Under the pieces are notes generated by a model. That model had not been told where the DNA came from, did not search any database, and saw only the letters and a program-made list of their open reading frames with translations. Below are positions 1 through 9,197 of a stretch of DNA of 64,000 nucleotides, one piece after another. Location: the NCBI RefSeq assembly GCF_900100435.1, contig NZ_FNEX01000002.1, forward strand, positions 310,001-374,000, given 5' to 3'. The stretch's first letter is position 1; every line of letters begins with the position of its first letter. The position numbers were made by a program, and so were the translations under genes. Source of the DNA: Pedobacter sp. ok626 (GTDB lineage Bacteria; Bacteroidota; Bacteroidia; Sphingobacteriales; Sphingobacteriaceae).

Positions 1-476
1 TTTAGTTTAGAATTTTTCCAAGCTGTTTCAAGAGCAGAAAATTTGAATACTTCTACATCCTGACCATCAGGAAAACGTTCTTCTAATACATTTGAAGCAT
101 AATCAACGTCATTTACTTGAGCAAGTTCAATAATCGCGTCTACAAGCTTAGGATCTATCAGTGGACAATCAGAAGTTGTCCTAATTACCCATTCTGGTCT
201 AATTTCTTTAACGGCTTGATAAAAACGATCCAATACATCATCCACCGAACCGCGTGAAACATCATAGCCCCAATCGGTAGCTAAATACTGTACTTGATCG
301 TCAGCTTGATCCACTGTCGTAGCGACAATGATTTTATCTACGTTTAAACATTTTTTTAATCGATCCAGGTGAATTTTGAGTAATTCTTGACCTTCTATTT
401 TCAACAAGATTTTCCCAGGAAGACGCGTACTTCCCGTTCTTGCTTGTGTAATTAGTACAGTTTTTATTCTTTCCAT
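1..476 (-). CDS. Cytidylyltransferase, SpsF/PseF-like (3' end outside window)
   Basis: Partial gene; about 158 N-terminal residues are present and the C-terminus lies beyond base 1. The N-terminus reads QARTGSTRLPGKIL, the CTP-binding motif of the CMP-sugar synthetase family (PF02348). Later segments TTSDCPLID and DVDYASN are typical of the SpsF/PseF branch. The family activates nonulosonic acids with CTP in the cytoplasm. The ATG at 476 overlaps the end of the upstream aldo/keto reductase by 13 bp, so translation is probably coupled. With pseB and pseC in the same operon a role in pseudaminic-type sugar activation is likely. Whether it is a true PseF or an SpsF-type protein that also carries a PseG-like half cannot be told from the fragment. 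Confidence 0.85.
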   Translation of the reverse strand, partial: MERIKTVLITQARTGSTRLPGKILLKIEGQELLKIHLDRLKKCLNVDKIIVATTVDQADDQVQYLATDWGYDVSRGSVDDVLDRFYQAVKEIRPEWVIRTTSDCPLIDPKLVDAIIELAQVNDVDYASNVLEERFPDGQDVEVFKFSALETAWKNSKL

Positions 477-1339
477 AAAGAGGGATTTAATAAATCTGTG
501 TTTTTGATTTGAATTTTATTAATTTCTTCCACTATTTCTTGGTCTAAATTGATTTCTGCCGACCTAAAATTTTCCAAAAGATGTTCCTTGCTATCTACTC
601 CGATTAAAACGTGATCAATGTTTGGCTGATTGAGCGTATACCTTAATGCCAAATCTGATATGGAAATACTATTTTGAAATGATATTTGATTAAGTTGTAG
701 TAACTCCGATTTAACATTTTGAACAACTGTATGTTGATCTTCCGGGTTTTTGAAGAAAAGACCTTGAAGAAATGCAGATCTGGAATGGACTATTTTACCA
801 TTTTTCTTAGCCAAATTCAAAATCTCATTTCTTAAATTTAAGTTATCAAACAAATTAAATGGCAATTGAATAAGATCAATATGATCATCATCAATTACTT
901 CTGCCATTTCTTCGTTCGTGTAAATAGAAACTCCAATCAACTTAATTTTATACTTTTTCTTTAACTTCGATAAAAGCTCGCCAGCCGTCTTATTTTCTTG
1001 GTAGGTTTTAAAGGAATGAAACATTAACGCTTCAAGTGAATTCACTTTAAGCTGTGCCAAATAGTTGCTGATTTTATTTTCTATATGATCATCTAAATGA
1101 TGTGGCAATTTAGTAATGATCTTAAAAATTTTGTCCGGATGCGCATCGTGGAAATGTCCAATTACATCGTGTGCATTTCCATATGCTTCTGCTGTATCGA
1201 GTATTCGAATTCCTAAATGATATGCTGTTTTTAAAATTTCGTTTACAGCGCTTTGATCTAATTTGCCAACCGTGTTATTAATTCCGTAATTGAGACCAAA
1301 TTGAACTGTACCTAAAATTAATTTATTTGTAACTGGCAT
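464..1339 (-). CDS. Aldo/keto reductase in nonulosonate operon
   Basis: 291-residue TIM-barrel NAD(P)H-dependent oxidoreductase. The catalytic tetrad of the family is visible: Asp48 and Tyr53 in LDTAEAYG, Lys77 in IITKL, and His108 in LMFHS. The N-terminal GTVQFGLNYG motif is typical of aldo/keto reductases found in sialic/pseudaminic acid gene clusters. It overlaps the methyltransferase upstream by 17 bp and the cytidylyltransferase downstream by 13 bp, so all three are surely co-transcribed. Its substrate is unknown; a role in a side-branch reduction of the sugar is inferred only from the neighbourhood. Confidence 0.85.
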   Translation of the reverse strand: MPVTNKLILGTVQFGLNYGINNTVGKLDQSAVNEILKTAYHLGIRILDTAEAYGNAHDVIGHFHDAHPDKIFKIITKLPHHLDDHIENKISNYLAQLKVNSLEALMFHSFKTYQENKTAGELLSKLKKKYKIKLIGVSIYTNEEMAEVIDDDHIDLIQLPFNLFDNLNLRNEILNLAKKNGKIVHSRSAFLQGLFFKNPEDQHTVVQNVKSELLQLNQISFQNSISISDLALRYTLNQPNIDHVLIGVDSKEHLLENFRSAEINLDQEIVEEINKIQIKNTDLLNPSLWKE

Positions 1340-1997
1340 CTAAATCTTTTTTCAACAGTGATATGCTGTATTTATCATGATAATTATTTGTGGCATCCAA
1401 TACTTTATGAGAATGATTCCAAGTAGATTTATCTAATAGATAGTAGAGCTTGGAAGAGGTAAAGACTTCATCATAGTTCTGCTTAAAAGAATAGGCACTA
1501 AAACTGTTAATATGTTGATATGTATTTTTTAATGATGATTCTGAAAAGAAATCTACGATTATTAATATACCCCCATTTTTTAAAACCCGATCTATCTCTG
1601 AAACAACTTTGTAAAATATATTGCGATCGATTACATAGAACACAAATCCTACAATAACGACATCCAGACTATTATCTTCAAAATGAGATAAATCATCTGC
1701 ACACCCATGTACAAAATTAACGTTGGGATAATTTTTTCTACCGTATTCAATGGCCTCTGTTGATGGCTCTAGTCCGAAAACCTGTGTACCGCTTATCTTT
1801 TCTTTTAATCCATTCAATCTATATCCTGCTGAACAACCTATTTCCAGAACTTTTTCCGGTTTAAGTCCATATTCAGTTATGAGAGAAATAACCCGATCTT
1901 TTTCAGGATGATAATTATCTATCACAACCTTATTTCTTTCAAACCAGGCATTTGCCTCATAAGCTAAAAAAGCTTCCTTTTGATGATTATTCTCCAT
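1323..1997 (-). CDS. Class I SAM-dependent methyltransferase
   Basis: 224 residues. Motif I of the Rossmann-like methyltransferases is seen as VLEIGCSAGYR near residue 50, followed by an acidic residue in FGLEPS for the ribose and an LSHFEDNSLDVVIVG motif. The gene overlaps its upstream neighbour pseC by 11 bp and its downstream neighbour by 17 bp. Within a pseudaminic-type operon it may O- or N-methylate the nonulosonate or an intermediate; this is an inference from position. The fold assignment is secure and the substrate is not. Confidence 0.85.
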   Translation of the reverse strand: MENNHQKEAFLAYEANAWFERNKVVIDNYHPEKDRVISLITEYGLKPEKVLEIGCSAGYRLNGLKEKISGTQVFGLEPSTEAIEYGRKNYPNVNFVHGCADDLSHFEDNSLDVVIVGFVFYVIDRNIFYKVVSEIDRVLKNGGILIIVDFFSESSLKNTYQHINSFSAYSFKQNYDEVFTSSKLYYLLDKSTWNHSHKVLDATNNYHDKYSISLLKKDLDASYK

Positions 1998-3180
1998 AAA
2001 ATTCCACTATTTTATTAATAACAAATTCCTGCTCATCAGTAGTTAGAGTAGGGTACATTGGTAGGCTAATACAATGTTTATAGTATGTTTCAGAATTTGG
2101 GAAATCATTTTCCTTCCATCCTAATTCTTTATAATAAGGCATTAGATGACAAGGAATATAATGAATTTGGGCAAAAACATGATGCATCCGCAAATAATTA
2201 TATAACTCTAGCCTATTCTCTACTTCTATTATATATAAATGGTATGCATGACCTTCAAAAACACCGGATTGGCCAAGTATAAAACTCTTGCCCCGAAATG
2301 CACTTTCGTAATTAGACGCAATTACCCGCCGTCTTAATAACCCGTCATCAGCCCTATTCAACTGACTAGTTCCTAATGCAGCCTGAAAATCCGTTAAGCG
2401 ATAATTGTAGCCTAACATTTGCATTTCCATATACCATCCAGGATAACTATCGTTTTTATGACCAGAGGCAAAACTAGGAGAATTTACGTATTGATCTTCA
2501 TTCCTGGTTATACCATGCGTTCTTAATTGAAGCAGTTTATTATACAGTTCAATATTATTTGTCGTGATCATGCCTCCTTCACCACAAGCAATATGTTTAA
2601 CAGGATGAAATGAAAATATAGCTAAATCAGCATGATTACCATTTCCACAATTTTGCTTCTCGCCTTTGGTATCAACAAAATATCCCCCTGGAGCGTGGCA
2701 TGAATCTTCAATGATCCAAAGTCCGTACTCATCTGCTAATTTACGGTAGGCTTCTAAATCAACTGGCCGACCTGCAAAGTCAACAGGAATAATTCCTTTA
2801 TAAGTCCCTTTTGGCGATGATTCCAACAATGCTTTAACTTTAACTATATCCAAAAGATAAGTCTGTGGATCAATATCTGAAAAAATAACATCTCCGCCAC
2901 AATAACGGATACAATTGGCTGATGCAGCAAACGTTATCGGCGTTGTGATAACTTTATCTCCCTTACCAACATTTAAAGCTAAAGCGCAAAGATGCAACGC
3001 TGCAGTGCCATTCGAAACCGCAACAGCATAATTACTACCAACATATTTCGCAAATGCTTCCTCAAATTCCAGAACGTTTGGCCCTTGAGTCAAATAATCT
3101 GATTTTAAAGCTGCTATAACGACGTCGATATCATCATTTGTTATGTTTTGACGCCCGTAAGGTATTATTCTTTTATCCAT
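1987..3180 (-). CDS. pseC: PseC-like UDP-sugar aminotransferase
   Basis: 397-residue PLP enzyme of the DegT/DnrJ/EryC1/StrS family. Visible landmarks are VSNGTAALHL (phosphate binding), IIEDSCHAPGG (Asp contacting the pyridine nitrogen) and FHPVKHIACGEGG with the Schiff-base lysine at about residue 195. PseC transfers an amino group to the 4-keto sugar made by PseB, giving UDP-4-amino-4,6-dideoxy-N-acetyl-beta-L-altrosamine. The start ATG shares a base with the stop of pseB just upstream, so the pair is translationally coupled. The pairing with an inverting-type dehydratase favours PseC over the legionaminate aminotransferases. Confidence 0.88.
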   Translation of the reverse strand: MDKRIIPYGRQNITNDDIDVVIAALKSDYLTQGPNVLEFEEAFAKYVGSNYAVAVSNGTAALHLCALALNVGKGDKVITTPITFAASANCIRYCGGDVIFSDIDPQTYLLDIVKVKALLESSPKGTYKGIIPVDFAGRPVDLEAYRKLADEYGLWIIEDSCHAPGGYFVDTKGEKQNCGNGNHADLAIFSFHPVKHIACGEGGMITTNNIELYNKLLQLRTHGITRNEDQYVNSPSFASGHKNDSYPGWYMEMQMLGYNYRLTDFQAALGTSQLNRADDGLLRRRVIASNYESAFRGKSFILGQSGVFEGHAYHLYIIEVENRLELYNYLRMHHVFAQIHYIPCHLMPYYKELGWKENDFPNSETYYKHCISLPMYPTLTTDEQEFVINKIVEFYGE

Positions 3181-4196
3181 CAGATCTCAAATGTATTATC
3201 AACATGTTCCCTAATCAAGGTTCTCAAGGTGTCCACACTTTCCCATTCGCTATTATTTCCTGAATTATAAGCAAATCCATTAGGAACTAGTGAAGCATTA
3301 AATCTTAGTTTAAAATCATCAATACTCCACTTGTGAGTTGCTGGCAAAATAGTATAATATTTGCCTAGATCGTAAGTATAGAAGGAGTCAGAAGGCGTAA
3401 TCATCTCTTCATGAACCTTTTCTCCCGGTCTAATACCAACTGTCACCTGTTCACAATTTGGTGCAATGGCCTTAGCAACATCTGTTATTTTATAAGATGG
3501 AATTTTAGGAACAAAAATCTCTCCTCCCCATGAATTTGCTAAAGCATGCATTACCATATCAACTCCACCCTGCAAAGAAATATTGAAACGTGTCATGTTG
3601 GGATCCGTTATTGGAAGTTTTCCCTCTCCTCTTTTCTTTAAAAAAAATGGAATAACCGAACCATTTGATCCCATCACGTTTCCATAACGTACAACAGAAA
3701 ATACAATGGGGCTATCGCCTTTAATATTATTTGCAGCTACGAATAATTTATCTGAAGTTAACTTTGTTGCACCATACAAATTTATTGGAGCACAGGCCTT
3801 ATCAGTAGATAAAGCTACAACCCTTTGAACATTTGTTTGAAAACATGCATGAATAACGTTTTGTGCCCCCATAACATTTGTTTTAATACACTCATCAGGG
3901 TTATATTCTGCAATTGGAACATGTTTCATAGCCGCAGCATGAATAACATAATCGACTCCTTTAAATGCCCTTACTAACCTCTGCTCATCCCTTACATCTC
4001 CAATAAAAAACCTCAGTTGAGGATAGTCTCTTTCAGGATAATCTTGGGCCATTTGAAATTGTTTCTGTTCATCCCTGGAAAAAATGATTACTCTACGAAC
4101 TTCAGGGTGTTTAGATAAAATTTCTTTTGTTAGTGCTTTGCCTAAAGAGCCGGTACCGCCAGTTATTAAAATACTTTTATGTTTTAAATCTAACAT
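3180..4196 (-). CDS. pseB: PseB-like UDP-GlcNAc 4,6-dehydratase (inverting)
   Basis: 338-residue short-chain dehydrogenase/reductase. The NADP-binding motif ITGGTGSLG is at residues 11-19. The catalytic Asp132-Lys133 in STDKACAP and Tyr141 in LYGATK fall at the positions used by the inverting dehydratases PseB/FlaA1, with Lys replacing the usual Tyr-linked Met/Glu arrangement of retaining enzymes. It converts UDP-GlcNAc to the 4-keto-6-deoxy-L-arabino sugar, the first committed step to pseudaminic acid. The C-terminal GIRPGEKVHEEMI segment is also characteristic. It overlaps the chain-length regulator gene upstream by one base and pseC downstream by one base. Confidence 0.92.
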   Translation of the reverse strand: MLDLKHKSILITGGTGSLGKALTKEILSKHPEVRRVIIFSRDEQKQFQMAQDYPERDYPQLRFFIGDVRDEQRLVRAFKGVDYVIHAAAMKHVPIAEYNPDECIKTNVMGAQNVIHACFQTNVQRVVALSTDKACAPINLYGATKLTSDKLFVAANNIKGDSPIVFSVVRYGNVMGSNGSVIPFFLKKRGEGKLPITDPNMTRFNISLQGGVDMVMHALANSWGGEIFVPKIPSYKITDVAKAIAPNCEQVTVGIRPGEKVHEEMITPSDSFYTYDLGKYYTILPATHKWSIDDFKLRFNASLVPNGFAYNSGNNSEWESVDTLRTLIREHVDNTFEI

Positions 4197-5299
4197 TAGT
4201 TTTCTTTTAAAATATGTTTGAAAATTAATTTAAGAGTGAAAAAAGCGATGACCACAAACGCAGCTAAAACGCCTCCCAAAACCACAGCTTTCAGTTTACT
4301 CAACTTTTCCACTGCTAAAGGAAAAACTGGATAATCAATAACCTGGATTAAAGGTGTTTCCTTATGTAAGGAAATTTTTGAAAGTTCCAGATTTTTGACT
4401 AATTCTGCAAGAATTGTTTTATTTGTTTCTGCGTTAAATTGAGACTGTTGAATAGGTGCCACACGTTGAACTTGTCTGGTAGGGTTTAAATTGGGGGTAG
4501 CATCCGAAACGGCAGCAGCTTTATTGATTGCACCATTCATTACTCCCCTCACAGAATCCGTTTTTTCTTGTAGAATCAGGACGTTCTCAATTGACTTCTT
4601 AGTCTTTGTCTGGACATAAAAATCGTTTACATTTTTTACAATCTGATCATTAAAATCTTTAGCAAATGATTCATCTGGAGCCTTAACTTCAGCTTTAATT
4701 ATACTAAGTTTCTTATCTGGTTTTCCAACAACCAAGTACTTTTCTCCAATTTCTTTAATAATTGTTAAGAGTACACTATCTTGTAATCGGGTAAAATTCA
4801 AAGCAAATGAATCCAGGCCTATTTTTTTAAATTCAATTGATTTTAAATCTGGCTTATCTTTCCATTTGTCTCTAAGCTTGTTCATATCAATATATCTATT
4901 GATCAGCAATTGCTTCTTCCCTTGATAATCAATTTCAGTGAACAATGTCTTAGCAATCATCGTGCGCGATTTATATAGTTCAAGAATATTATCTCCCTGA
5001 AAAATACCTCCGCCACCACCTACATCTATTCCAACCATAGAAGCTAATCCTCCGAGACTGCCCAAAGCACTAGAGCCAGCACCAGAATCTTCCAAAACAA
5101 ATGTAGTTGTCGCTGTATAAACCGGCTTTTTAAGATACGCAAAAACGAATCCTAACACGCCTCCTACAATTCCAATAAAAATAATTATTAGCCATTTAGA
5201 TAACAAATATTTATACCACTCACGAAGATTAAAAAAAAGTTGTTTTAAGGAAATCTCATCTGAATTAGTGGATCTCTTATTTGTTTCTTCCGAAGTCAT
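4196..5299 (-). CDS. Wzz-family polysaccharide chain-length regulator
   Basis: 367 residues. A first membrane helix lies near residues 36-56 (WLIIIFIGIVGGVLGFVFAY) and a second at 335-358, with a periplasmic region between them; the order is that of Wzz/polysaccharide co-polymerases. The Gly-rich GSLGGLASMVG segment near residue 80 is common in Bacteroidota homologues. No cytoplasmic tyrosine-kinase domain follows. It should set chain length or assist export of the surface polysaccharide made by this operon, together with the export protein encoded immediately upstream. Family assignment is firm; the polymer is not known. Confidence 0.85.
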   Translation of the reverse strand: MTSEETNKRSTNSDEISLKQLFFNLREWYKYLLSKWLIIIFIGIVGGVLGFVFAYLKKPVYTATTTFVLEDSGAGSSALGSLGGLASMVGIDVGGGGGIFQGDNILELYKSRTMIAKTLFTEIDYQGKKQLLINRYIDMNKLRDKWKDKPDLKSIEFKKIGLDSFALNFTRLQDSVLLTIIKEIGEKYLVVGKPDKKLSIIKAEVKAPDESFAKDFNDQIVKNVNDFYVQTKTKKSIENVLILQEKTDSVRGVMNGAINKAAAVSDATPNLNPTRQVQRVAPIQQSQFNAETNKTILAELVKNLELSKISLHKETPLIQVIDYPVFPLAVEKLSKLKAVVLGGVLAAFVVIAFFTLKLIFKHILKEN

Positions 5300-5325
5300 T
5301 TACTTATAAGTCTGTATAAAAAGTA

Positions 5326-7800
5326 TTATCTCAATAAACTAACAATAATTGCTCCCAAAGATGCAATTGCGGTGCCTAATCCAATCCAACTTTGTGCGGT
5401 CATTTTCTCCCTTTCCGCCCTCTTCGGTACCAGAATTTCCGCTCCGGGTTTCACTTTTGGAAAATTGTTAAAAAATAAAAATTTACTCCCCGCCTCAACA
5501 GATCCGTTAGCATACTTTATATATGCGCCCCTTTTTAGGGCATTTGATGTAAAGCCTCCTGCACCATTCACATATTGTTTAAAACTTTTGCCAGGCAAAA
5601 ATACTATGCTATTTGGGTTTAAAACTTCACCTGTAACCTTGACTGTCTGTAATTGTCTTGGGACTCTTATTACATCACCATCTTCAACAATCAAATCATA
5701 TTTAGAATGCGGTTTATGTAAAATCTGATCTAAACTAATCCCAACCAAGTCAGATTGGATTAAATTCTGCTCTACCTCTGCTTTAACAGTATCTTTAACT
5801 CCCGCTTCCTGTGCTCTTTTTAAATTTAAAAGTTTCTTATTTTCCTCTTCTTTATTGTCGATCGCATTCTTATCTTTCGGATTTACTTTTTCTGCCCCAG
5901 GCCGTTTCAACGAAGCGCCCTCTGCATAAGCGTAAGGTGTTAATCCCCCTGCTCTTTTAATCACATCAGAAATCCGCTCATCCTTAGAAGTTATCGTATA
6001 AAGACCTGGATACAACACCTCGCCTTCTAATTTAATCTGCTTCTGTGTGGAATAACCAGCCGAATTACGCACCGTAACAATATCAAAAGGCTTTAGTATA
6101 AAATCATTATCCTCCAGTTTTAACTGCGGATCGATGTTCACAGTAAACAACTCAGCAGTTATCGCCGATTTTGACAAGGAATCACTATTTTTCACCCTTC
6201 TTGAAATTTCAATCCGATTTGGTGTTGCACCCTCTTTAAAACCTCCTGCCATTTGTATGATATCTCCTAAAGTTATATAATCTGCGTATTCAAAAGTACC
6301 TGGAGCTCTTACTTCTCCCTGAATGCTCAACTTGTACTCATCTCTTAAATCAAACAAAGACGAAATTGTTACTTTATCTTCCCTTTGTAAGGAGATATCC
6401 TGAACCGTACCCGCAACAATTTTAGCAACATCAAACGAAATTAAACTCTGAGTATTGTCTGCATTTAAACGATTGATGTAACCACGGTTCATAAATGCGT
6501 CCTCAGTCAGTCCATCCGCTTTATTAATCAAGCCCTTAAGCGTTGCTCCTTTTTCCAATTCATAAACACCCGGACGAAAAACAGCACCTAATATTTCCAC
6601 CCTATTCTGGAACCGATCTAATATTGCTTCGACTACAAACTTATCTCCATTTTTAGGCGCATAAGTACTGAAATCAGCAGCAGCAATATCCGTAATGCGG
6701 CGTTCCTTATCTGTATTTTGAAATGTTTTGATCTTAGCCGTATAAGCCTGTGTAGTAAAACCACCAGCAAAGCCAATCAGATCCTGTAAACTTTCTCCTG
6801 TAACTACCTCAAATAAAGCAGCAGTTTTCACTTCTCCCTGCATCTCCACACGTTTATCAAAAACAGGAACATTAATCACATCCTGATCTTGCAAACGAAT
6901 GTTATTTTGCTGAATCCCCTTTAACAAAAAATCATAAACATCAATTGTAGAAACGACCTTATCGTTACGAACCACCTGGATTTTACGGAACGTACCATTT
7001 TGTGAGGGACCACCGGAAGCATACAAGGCATTATAAACCGTAGATAAAGACGACAGCGTATAAGTACCAGGTTTAGTCACCTGTCCCGTCATAGTTACTT
7101 TAATACTTCTGATATTACCCAAATTGATCGCCAAATTAGTCCGGCCAGAACGCAATGAAGGATAAGTCTTCCCCATCGCTGTTCTTATTTTAGAGGTCGC
7201 CTGATCTATGGATAAACCACCAACAGCAATTCGTCCAACATACTGCAAATTAATGATCCCATCGGGGCTGACAGCTAAATTGTAACTCGCTTCATTGTCA
7301 CCTGTTAAATCAATCAATAACTTATCATCCGGACCAATAATATATCCCTTAGGCGTAGCCATCCTAAGGTTTGGCTCAAAAGTGATACTTCCATTTTTGA
7401 ATAACTCAGATCCGAATATTTTAGGCCCAATCTCTTCATCCTTTACCTTCTTTTCATTATTTACTGCACCACCATCTGTAGTTTCACTATTTTCCCGACC
7501 GGTACTTGCAGCCTTATTCTCAGGTTCTACTTCTTTTGAAGCCCCCTGTTTACGTACCTTTTCAACACGAAGTTTCAGCTTCTCTATCTCATCCTGCTTC
7601 ATCCCTTGTGCTGCAGCCATTTGTCCCAGCTGGGCTTCATTATATCCTATTGATTCTGCCTTTTTAATCATCTGCAAAATCTGGGCATCCGAAAGCTCAT
7701 CAACTTTTACATTGGCATAATTAGATTGTGCAAAAACCGTTTGTGTGACCAAAACGGCAAATAGAAAAAATATTGCAGCGGTCGTTCTTTTAAAATTCAT
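5326..7800 (-). CDS. SLBB-domain polysaccharide export protein (Wza-like)
   Basis: 824 residues with an N-terminal signal peptide ending in VFAQ at about residue 25. A charged low-complexity stretch precedes a polysaccharide export domain (YIIGPDDKLLIDLTG near residue 155), followed by several SLBB beta-grasp units, each with a G-E-V or G-x-V start such as MTGQVTKPGTY, MQGEVKTAA, ILGAVFRPGVY, IQGEVRAPGTF, LEGEVLYPGLY and VTGEVLNPNS. A last hydrophobic helix at the C-terminus (WIGLGTAIASLGAIIVSLL) could form the outer-membrane part. It is the first gene of the operon and should form the export channel for the capsule or exopolysaccharide. It is longer than Wza because of extra SLBB units, which is usual in Bacteroidota. 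Confidence 0.88.
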   Translation of the reverse strand: MNFKRTTAAIFFLFAVLVTQTVFAQSNYANVKVDELSDAQILQMIKKAESIGYNEAQLGQMAAAQGMKQDEIEKLKLRVEKVRKQGASKEVEPENKAASTGRENSETTDGGAVNNEKKVKDEEIGPKIFGSELFKNGSITFEPNLRMATPKGYIIGPDDKLLIDLTGDNEASYNLAVSPDGIINLQYVGRIAVGGLSIDQATSKIRTAMGKTYPSLRSGRTNLAINLGNIRSIKVTMTGQVTKPGTYTLSSLSTVYNALYASGGPSQNGTFRKIQVVRNDKVVSTIDVYDFLLKGIQQNNIRLQDQDVINVPVFDKRVEMQGEVKTAALFEVVTGESLQDLIGFAGGFTTQAYTAKIKTFQNTDKERRITDIAAADFSTYAPKNGDKFVVEAILDRFQNRVEILGAVFRPGVYELEKGATLKGLINKADGLTEDAFMNRGYINRLNADNTQSLISFDVAKIVAGTVQDISLQREDKVTISSLFDLRDEYKLSIQGEVRAPGTFEYADYITLGDIIQMAGGFKEGATPNRIEISRRVKNSDSLSKSAITAELFTVNIDPQLKLEDNDFILKPFDIVTVRNSAGYSTQKQIKLEGEVLYPGLYTITSKDERISDVIKRAGGLTPYAYAEGASLKRPGAEKVNPKDKNAIDNKEEENKKLLNLKRAQEAGVKDTVKAEVEQNLIQSDLVGISLDQILHKPHSKYDLIVEDGDVIRVPRQLQTVKVTGEVLNPNSIVFLPGKSFKQYVNGAGGFTSNALKRGAYIKYANGSVEAGSKFLFFNNFPKVKPGAEILVPKRAEREKMTAQSWIGLGTAIASLGAIIVSLLR

Positions 7801-7945
7801 ATATGATGTGAGAGGCTAATGTTTGTGTACTAAATCTTGTCCTAAAAACTTGGATTCGGCTTCGTAATTCAGAATTGAGAGGTTATCGCATAAAAAATTG
7901 GTCAACTTAACTTTCATAGGGTAGATGTAGGTTTAGTATTGCTTG

Positions 7946-7953
7946 CAAATATA
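7946..7953 (-). promoter_or_regulatory. Possible -7 box of the polysaccharide operon
   Basis: On the minus strand the box reads TATATTTG, matching the Bacteroidota -7 consensus TAnnTTTG, about 145 bp upstream of the export-protein start. I see no clear TTG at the expected -33 distance, so this is weak and the 5' leader would be long. Confidence 0.22.
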
Positions 7954-7995
7954 TCAATTAAATTGAATTGTGATGAAGGTATGACATAGAAGCGC

Positions 7996-8691
7996 TTATC
8001 TATTACCCCCTATATTCACCTGAATGCCTATAGAGACGGGGTTCAATAAAAACTCTGATTTATTATATTTAGCAAAGCCCCGGGTATTATTTACATCCAA
8101 TGAAACTGTCTCTTGCCGCTCATAAAAAACAAAGAAATCCAGGCTGGCCTCTGCGAACAGTGTAACTTGAGGTATTGGATTAATCTTGAGTCCCATTACT
8201 GGTGAGGCTATAAACCCCGATTTACTAGCATCAACGCCAGTAGCTGCCAGGGATGCAGATTCAACGGCCATAGCTTGTATATTTTTAGAAACCATGGTTC
8301 CCTCAAATTTATTATATCGATACCCTATATCAAAACCAAAATACGGCTGTATCCGGGAGAAATTAAAGTTCTTTTCAAAGCCCAGCTTAAAGCTATAATC
8401 CGTCATTTTCCCATTGGCTTCTTCACAATTCAAACAATTATTTACAATTTGAACATTCTTCTTGAGGTAACTCCCGCCCAGCCTGTAACTGATCTGGTTA
8501 TCGTTGAATTTTAACATTCCGCTATGGAAAGACGTTTCAGTAAATTTCCCTCCATCTTTTTGATTTAAAATTCTAGGCATCTGCATCAGGTTATAAGCCC
8601 GGACAGCAATGCTGTAATTATAGTCGCCGTTTTGCGAGAAGGCTGCGTTAGTTAGTAAAAGAGAGAGCGCGACAAGTAAACATTTTTTCAT
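7996..8691 (-). CDS. Secreted beta-barrel protein of unknown function
   Basis: 231 residues with a clear signal peptide (MKKCLLVALSLLLTNAAFSQ). The mature part has alternating aromatic/polar strands (for example YSFKLGFEKNFNFSRIQPYFGFDIGYRY) and ends in a strand-like segment, as expected for a small outer-membrane beta-barrel. One Cys pair occurs in a NNCLNCEE motif. It reads away from the lasso operon with a shared intergenic region of about 230 bp. I do not recognise a specific family. It could be a barrel linked to the polysaccharide operon downstream on the same strand or an independent gene. Confidence 0.65.
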   Translation of the reverse strand: MKKCLLVALSLLLTNAAFSQNGDYNYSIAVRAYNLMQMPRILNQKDGGKFTETSFHSGMLKFNDNQISYRLGGSYLKKNVQIVNNCLNCEEANGKMTDYSFKLGFEKNFNFSRIQPYFGFDIGYRYNKFEGTMVSKNIQAMAVESASLAATGVDASKSGFIASPVMGLKINPIPQVTLFAEASLDFFVFYERQETVSLDVNNTRGFAKYNKSEFLLNPVSIGIQVNIGGNR

Positions 8692-8766
8692 TTAATTCTC
8701 CCGTGTATATTTATTCAAAAGTATAATAATAAAATACAATTTTAATCCTCATTGCAATAACATTTA

Positions 8767-8794
8767 TTGTGCCACAACTGATACTATAGATTTG
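8767..8794 (+). promoter_or_regulatory. Candidate promoter of the lasso peptide operon
   Basis: A TTG at 8767-8769 is followed, after 17 bases, by TAGATTTG at 8787-8794. This fits the Bacteroidota housekeeping promoter (TTG, 17-23 bases, TAnnTTTG). Transcription would start near 8801, about 120 bp before the first gene, and would pass through the inverted repeat at 8846-8881. Confidence 0.45.
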
Positions 8795-8845
8795 ATTTTT
8801 TACCGCTGGAAATTATGGTTTGAAATTATTATCTCATATATTTAC

Positions 8846-8881
8846 AATGTGTTAAATAATGAAGATTCTTATTAACACATT
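8846..8881. promoter_or_regulatory. Inverted repeat, possible operator of lasso operon
   Basis: AATGTGTTAA (8846-8855) is a perfect inverted repeat of TTAACACATT (8872-8881). Allowing two one-base bulges, the arms extend almost to the centre through ATAATGAA and TTCTTA. The element lies between the candidate promoter and the start codon at 8922. Its right arm belongs to a 17-bp sequence (8866-8882) repeated exactly at 16149-16165 beside the XRE regulator gene. It may be an operator or a leader hairpin; no U-run follows, so it is not a normal terminator. Confidence 0.5.
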
Positions 8882-8921
8882 CAAGCAATTAACGCACTTA
8901 TATTTCTCAACGAAAATCACA

Positions 8922-9197
8922 ATGAATTTTTTAGAAAAAAAGATTAAAGCATCTGAAAACAGTATAGTTCAAGAAATGGGTGATGGAATTGTAATCCTGA
9001 ACTTAAATACCGAACGCTTTTATGAGCTCAATGAGATTGGAAAACGCTTTTGGGAACTATTAACTGATCATCAAGAGTACGATCATGCTTTTAATATACT
9101 GCAAGATGAATACGAAGTAAACGCAGTACAACTTCATGATGATATGACCCGATTAATAGAAGATCTCCTAAAGGCTGAACTTATTATTGTTTCCTAA
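8922..9197 (+). CDS. Lasso peptide B1 protein (PqqD-like leader-binding RRE)
   Basis: 91 residues of the PqqD family. The pattern GDGIVILNLNTERFYELNEIGKRFWELL, split here as GDGIVILNLNTERF and YELNEIGKRFWELL, is the winged-helix RiPP recognition element that binds the precursor leader. It should recognise the Tyr-x-x-Pro-x-Leu motif of the precursor at 11511-11663 and present it to the B2 protease. I chose the ATG at 8922; an in-frame ATG at 8859 would place the inverted repeat in coding sequence and add 21 residues without family resemblance. The stop overlaps the B2 start by one base (TAATG). Confidence 0.85.
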   Translation: MNFLEKKIKASENSIVQEMGDGIVILNLNTERFYELNEIGKRFWELLTDHQEYDHAFNILQDEYEVNAVQLHDDMTRLIEDLLKAELIIVS

